NCBI GenBank assembly: GCA_013397435.1
Contig: VZRG01000160.1
Span: forward strand, 1 to 64,000
Reading direction: 5' to 3'
DNA from: Erythrocercus mccallii
Taxonomy: Eukaryota; Chordata; Aves; Passeriformes; Dicruridae
DNA: 64,000 nt
The translations under genes and the position numbers were made by a program. The notes beneath the pieces are model-generated. The model saw nothing but the letters and a program-made list of their open reading frames with translations. It searched no databases and had not been told where the DNA came from. Of this stretch, positions 58,546-64,000 are shown one piece after another. The first letter of the stretch is position 1. Every line of letters begins with the position of its first letter.

Positions 58546-60572
58546 TTACAGCAGTGATAGTCCAGAAGGATCACTGTGAGCAGCAGGAACCCACAGAACT
58601 TCCTGCCCAAGTTTCCCAGAACAGCAGTGACTTGTCTACCAGAGTGGAAATTAAGGGCTAGAAAGGGTGGAGTTGGAGAGCAAGGGAATGTAAAATAACC
58701 AAGCAGGCCAGGAGCTCAAATCTTTCTGGTTATTAAGCCCAGTATACAGGTCCAGTACTAGTTACTGTTTATTCTATCTCAGTTCTGGCAGTGGAAGAAG
58801 GTCAAGGTGACAAACAGAAATCCCCAGGCTTGGGGATTTGGAGGATTGCACTTTTATTAAAATCTGTGAGGAATGGCAAAAACAACTAGAATCACTGTCC
58901 TCTAAATTCACAGCTGAAGCAAATCCTTAGTAACATTTCTGGGGAGAGGAATTAATTAGAGGGAGAAGAATTTTACAGACAGTTTTCTCATGCATTTGGA
59001 GAACCAACATTAATGAAGTGTAGGGTGGTACCTAAAAGCAGGATCTCTCCCAGCTTTTCCGTGGGACCATCTCACCTCATGGTCCCTTTGCTTCCTATAG
59101 ATGAAGGTCAATATACCTGCAAGTCCCCAAAGTGAAATACAGCCAATTTTATAGGATACTCCTGAGAGTTGTTAAGTAGTCAAGCTGGTTCGAACATTTA
59201 CAAGATATAGATAAAAACTATAATTAATAGAGGAATAGTAACAGAAGATGCTGCAGAGACAGCCTTGAGCCTAAGGTTTTATTACGAAGACACTCAAATT
59301 GACTTATCAGCAGGACAGTCAAAGCTGCCTAGAAGCAACTTATCCACAAGGTTTCAGGCACTTTCCAAGCACATGGATGCAGAAGGCATTTTTACAGATA
59401 AGATAGTCTTTAGGCAGAAATGTAAGATGCCTTAGAATGCTTTAAAGACCACAAGGCATTTTTTGGCACATTGACATCTCTTAACTCAATGCTGAACTCC
59501 TTTGAATGAAATACAATCTCTTTGAAATGTGCATCAACCTTCTCAACAGCTTCTCTGTTCCACAGAAAGCTTTTCTTCCTTCATTCCCATGACCTGCCTG
59601 TCTCCTCCTGTCACTGCCAGCATCCTCTCTGCTGGAGCCACAGACTGCCAGCTCCTTGCTGCAGCTGTAACACAAGGATTGCTCCAAGGAGTCAGCTCCC
59701 AGGCTTCTCGAAAAGTCTCACCTGCCATGGTCATTTCCCATGAGGGAAGACAGCCTGCAAGCCAGGGGCAAGCAGAACAGCAAGCACTGTCCTGTTTGCC
59801 ATATCCACCCTGAATTGAAACAGAAACAATACAACCATAGGGACCAGAATTTGGGAATTCTACATCTTTCATTGTGGGATCTTACATATATGCCTGTTTT
59901 ACTTCTCTGTCCTCTTTTCCTGTGGCTTCTCTTTCACAGATCCACACAGCTAAAGTGGGAGGGTTTCAACCATCCCACTCCCCCTCAAGCCTGATGTACA
60001 GCCTGGTGCCTTCCTCCTGCAGGTTTGGAAAGGTGAATTTAAATTAAGTGAAATGAATATTGTGGCCAGGTGTGACCACAGCTGTCTCCTCTGTTTAAAT
60101 TCATGCTGTAGTCCTCTCAGAAGAAACTGTTACATGGTTTTTCTGGAGCTTGGGGAGGAATCGGAAGAAAATGAACCTGTTTGGAGAGGGAGGGTAGCAG
60201 AGGCAGCAGGATGCAGAAGCAAAGAGCCACAGCAGGGATCCAGGAACTGCAGGGAGGGTTGTGCAAGGATAAATGACTTTGCAGAGAGCCAGAAGCAAGG
60301 ACACTGTGGGCCAGGGGAAGAATTGTGCAGAAATATTTTTCCTTCATTCTGTTTATGCTTTGTCAGTTTGAGAGATTTGTCATTAAAGATAGTGATCCTA
60401 CTATTGTTCTAAGAAAAAATTGCTTTAAGGAGGTCGCTATAAGAAGAAGCCTAAGCAGATCTATCTCAAACCTCTGGCCTGCCCAGGGTCTCAATGCACT
60501 TAATGCCTACATGGGTGCTCCAAGAACAAGGTACTGAACGCAAGAGCTAAAGTGACTGCAACTGCTGCTTGT
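58546..60572. other. Unique non-coding DNA
   Basis: No gene or known repeat recognised. A moderately GC-richer part (59540-60330) carries overlapping frames of 67-119 codons on both strands without domains, which I regard as chance. Confidence 0.5.
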
Positions 60573-61045
60573 TGTCATGGTTTAACCCCAGCCAGTAACT
60601 GAGCACCACACAGATGCCTGTTCACTCACTCTGCCACTTCCCTCCACCTTCACCCTGTAGGATGGGGAAAAGAATCAAAAAAAAAGGTAAAACATGTAAA
60701 TTTAGAACTGTTTAATACAGCAGCCATAACGATAATAGCAATAATAATAATGATGATGATGATAATAATAATAATACAATAAAAGAAATGGTAGGGAGAC
60801 AGAGAGAGATAAAACCCAGGAGAAACAAGTGATGCATCATACAATTTCTCATCACACCAGAGATCAATGCCTAATCAACACCCAGTCTGTCCACCAAGAG
60901 CAATTGGTGGCTCCTAGCAACCTCTCCCCAATGAATATACTGGGCATGACATTCTTTTTGATGGAATATGCCCGCCCGACCATGTTTCGTCCCAGTTTTT
61001 TTGCGCACCTCCTCACTTGCAGAGCACGAGACACTGAAATGTACT
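60573..61045 (-). mobile_element. Truncated ERV LTR (same family as 24702-25283), minus strand
   Basis: It begins TGTCATGGTTTAACCCCAGC, a classic plus-strand view of this avian LTR end. It continues with a ggatggggaaaagaatca segment, an ATTAAA poly(A) signal (complement of ttaat in ctgtttaatac, about 60708-60718), then ccaggagaaacaagtgatgc, atactgggcatgacattctt and cacctcctcacttgcagagc. The homologous copy at 24702 shows that about 220 further bases, the beginning of U3, are missing here. Consequently no target-site duplication can be found. An (ATA/ATG)n array sits in the R/U5 area. Confidence 0.88.
60731..60785. repeat. (AAT/GAT)n trinucleotide repeat within LTR
   Basis: A run of ataataat, gatgatgatgat and ataataataat units inside the LTR at 60573. 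The equivalent place in the LTR at 24702 holds a similar AAT/AAC run, so the tract is a family feature that has expanded independently. Confidence 0.85.
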
Positions 61046-64000
61046 GTTAACTGTGAGTAATAGGTACTCAAACTTGGGGTACTTTTAATTGATCTGCTTT
61101 CTTACAACTGGAGATGCTAAAGATAACCAAGCAGATAGTTGGGAGGCTCTTGTTCATTTTAGCTAATGATACCAATAGCATTCTTTTCAGTTCTTTTCAT
61201 CTGGTTTGTCTATTCTTTCTTATTAAAGCCAATTAGAAAATTTTCTAACTGCAATGTATTATCTCTGATATAATTACCAGTAAGTCATGAATACCAGTCA
61301 TATGACTGCTAATGAAAAGCTGTTCTGTTTCTTAAATTAGCTATCTTAGTATTTTCTGCAATAAATTTTCTTCTTTATTTTTCTAAATCAAGTTTAGAAA
61401 AGTGCTATAAAGCAGTAATGGGACAGGGGTGCTATAAAAAAATCATAGCAAATGAAGTAATTGTAGCACTTACAACAGATGAGATGTTTGCAATTAATTT
61501 TACAGTTACTGCTCAAGACACTATTTTGGGAAATAAAATATTTTACTAACTTAAATTAATACTGTTTGTAGACATTTCATGTTGGAAAACATTGGGTAAA
61601 AATTTACTCTTCTGTTCTCCTTAGATAACTAAAAGATGTATGTTACTGCCACCTCATTAAATTAGTATCAGCTCTGTGATTTCACCTCCAATATTTTCCT
61701 AAACCCTTGTTTATATTTCTAGTAAAGTTTAAGGTTTAGGTAAGGGAATCAAACTATAACTAATACAAAAGTTTATATCTAAAACAGTAACAAATATAAC
61801 AAATGGTTATGTTTTTAGGTTGTTATGTGGCTGTAGTAAACAAAAGTAAGTGTATAATGCAGCCACTGAGAATGGAAGTTATTTTTTGGAGCAGTACTCC
61901 TGTTAAATTTTAAAATTGTCTCATCTTACAGGCAGACAAAAAGCCACCATGCACATGGATATGGTTATACCACAAAGGCTGAACTGGGGAGGTTCACAGG
62001 GGTCTAACTAAAATCTAGAGACTGAATGAGATGAAGAGTCTCCTCCACATGACATGCCATCCCTTGCCTGCAAACAGAGCCATCACACAAAAGTGAACAT
62101 TTCCCACCATTTCTAGACCCAGTCAGGCTCCTGCAGTCCCCAGACTGGCTGCAGAGAAGCAGCAGCAGCAATCTTACGCATTCTGGAACTGAATGATGTG
62201 AGAGCCTCCCAGTTTTGTGAAAAATGATGACTGGAACAGTCTAAATAATGTTATCTGATAAAATGGACATCTAAAATGTTTTCTAGGATTCTATATTATC
62301 CTTAAAAAGATAATTTCTGAAGGAAACCCATCGTACTGTGACTTCACCAGGTATGATTTTAAATCTTGTCCCTTCCTACCAAAAGATAGCAGCGCTGAAA
62401 GCCAAGGTTCACTGTATAGTACTACCCAGCCCCATTAAGATAAAAGTTCCAAAGAGTGAAACTAGTTGAGGCTATTGCCTAAAGCAATCCCATCAGGTCT
62501 CCTGCTGAACGTATATATTCTACTGAAGAAAAAACACTATATGTGCTTTCTGCTTTGTAGCAATGCTTTTCATTTTAATCTAGCTCTATTTGTTCTCGTG
62601 CTTTTATTCCAAGCAAACAAAAATGAATTCTTAGTAATCTGGGAATATATTTCCTAATGCCCTGTAGCAACTCCACTTTTTTCAGCGATACAGGCTACTG
62701 GAGAGGGAAAATGAACCCTTTATGTGGTAAGCAAAGACATTTTAAAATGGAAAATGCAAGGGATGTTTTCTGACCAAGAGTAATTACACCGAATAGAAGT
62801 ATTTTGTATTCGCAGAGCAGGTAAGTTTAACTCCCCTCTTCTTCAGGTTTGATCTAAAGTTGCAGTGTGTGGTCTCCATGGAATTGAAGTGCAAGAAGGT
62901 CACTCACGGACCTAGCCTGAAGAAGAAGAAACAAGCTTTTGAAACTTGTTTACTTACCCACTTTCTGTATGGGACTTATATATAGTTTTAACGGCTCCAT
63001 GTGGAAATGTGTGATAACAAAATATACAGAGCAGTTGTAGAAGCATCAAGTAAATCTTCATCAAAATATTGTAGGTTGTAGCACTACCATAAACCTTGCA
63101 GGCCCAATCACTAATGTGAAAGCCTGCATTAGCAATAATGGAGTTTTATTTGCCTAAGAATGTGGCGTAAGCAACTGGCATGAGATGATGATTGTTGTTC
63201 TACTTCACGGTCTAATGCACTGAATATGAAACACAAACTCCAATGGGTCTACGAGGCAGAAATGGGGAATGCACTGCCTTGATTTGTGTTACGCAAGTTA
63301 GCGCTCCTCTCCAGCCACATCACTCTCACTAGCGTGTCAAGTGTGACTGTAGGCTGACCCCTATGCCCAGCAAAGGATTTGCAATACTTCATGATAGGCA
63401 CTTTGACCCCTTTTCCAGTGCTTAGGTTAAGCTGCCTATAGGTAGGTGCACGTCCTCATTTTGTACCTCAAATCAGCTACACTGTGCTATTTTTGTGGGA
63501 GCTTTGCCTTTGAAGAGCAATTCAGAGTGCCCTCAGTTACCTTTATTTTTAGATAAGAGGAGAACACAATCCCTGTTTCTCATATTGCAGCTCAGTGGCT
63601 GGAACACCTGCCCTGGAAGTGGAAAACTCCTTTGGAGTCTAGTGCCATTGAGCTGAAATGTCTGAAACCCACTTCGCTGCCCTATCCACAGCAGCCTGCA
63701 GCACTGGCAGAGGAGTTGAAGGCTTTCCTCCATGCCTCTCACTGTGACTGCAGTGAGTGTGTCACTGCAAAAAATCAAGAGTCACAGGAACTCAGAAAAC
63801 TGGAGCAAAAAAGAGAAGGGGCTTTGAGGCTTGGCAGTAAGCCCACCAGTACGAGTAGGAATGAGTAGCAATGGCTCTTCCATTCTGCCATATTCACAAC
63901 CTTCAGACAAAGCACGTGAATCAGTCCCACGGACTTCAGAAAATGAAACAACCTGTTGGGAGCTTGGTCAAAATCTACTCTACATACTAGAGGATAAGAA
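61046..64000. other. Unique non-coding DNA to window end
   Basis: No exon or known repeat recognised. A CpG-retaining stretch at 63164-63340 is discussed as a finding. The 78- and 81-codon frames at 63533-63868 overlap on opposite strands and lack domains. Confidence 0.5.

Noticed and set aside
60573..61150. CTTGT target-site duplication for the LTR at 60573 (second copy near 61148)
   Set aside because: LTR homology ends near 61045, about 100 bases before the second CTTGT, and no CA terminus sits there. A five-base match is expected by chance.
1..64000. CRISPR array, operon or prokaryotic gene cluster
   Set aside because: No regularly spaced repeats and no tightly packed genes with ribosome-binding sites. 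The repeat content is avian.

Overview
The window looks like nuclear DNA of a bird, most likely a songbird. The evidence is its repeat content: at least seven CR1 LINE fragments, a tRNA-Ile-derived SINE with a CR1-like tail (the TguSINE1 type known from zebra finch), and several avian endogenous-retrovirus (ERV) LTRs. The DNA is AT-rich, CpG-poor and full of stop codons. I recognise no host protein-coding exon, tRNA, rRNA or known ncRNA gene. It reads as a gene desert or the inside of a very long intron. Almost every open reading frame is a chance frame or lies inside a transposon.

Layout. 1-5.3 kb: unique DNA with a perfect 31-bp tandem duplication and a decayed plus-strand LTR (about 1690-2705). 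5.3-5.9 kb: a CR1 tail, then a minus-strand SINE whose 3' tail forms a perfect 56-bp spacerless palindrome. 5.9-15 kb: unique DNA, an LTR piece (about 9990-10355), an old CR1 tail (about 11125-11630) and an AT-rich repeat (14.8-15.04 kb). 17.6-18.95 kb: a minus-strand CR1 with a broken reverse transcriptase. 23.15 kb: a fragment of a much older CR1-like family. 24.7-27.24 kb: two solo LTRs with intact target-site duplications, one carrying (GAA)22. 28.13-31.32 kb: the longest CR1, with remnants of both the endonuclease and reverse transcriptase, split by an antisense solo LTR flanked by GACTGG. 31.3-57.9 kb: mostly unique DNA with CR1 tails at 37.2 and 40.0 kb and several CpG-retaining or homeodomain-motif segments that may be conserved non-coding elements. 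57.9-61.05 kb: a complete solo LTR flanked by AGGGAC, then a truncated LTR. 61.05-64 kb: unique DNA.

How the parts relate. CR1 supplied the machinery, and the SINE ends in a CR1-like tail, as expected of a parasite of that machinery. The ERVs left solo LTRs by recombination between paired LTRs; no internal viral gene was seen. All five better-preserved LTRs lie on the minus strand, which would fit a plus-strand host gene but is weak evidence. The most unusual structure is the snap-back-like SINE palindrome at 5754-5809. I found no multi-gene system or operon-like cluster. Family names and comparisons to family consensus come from memory, not from a search.
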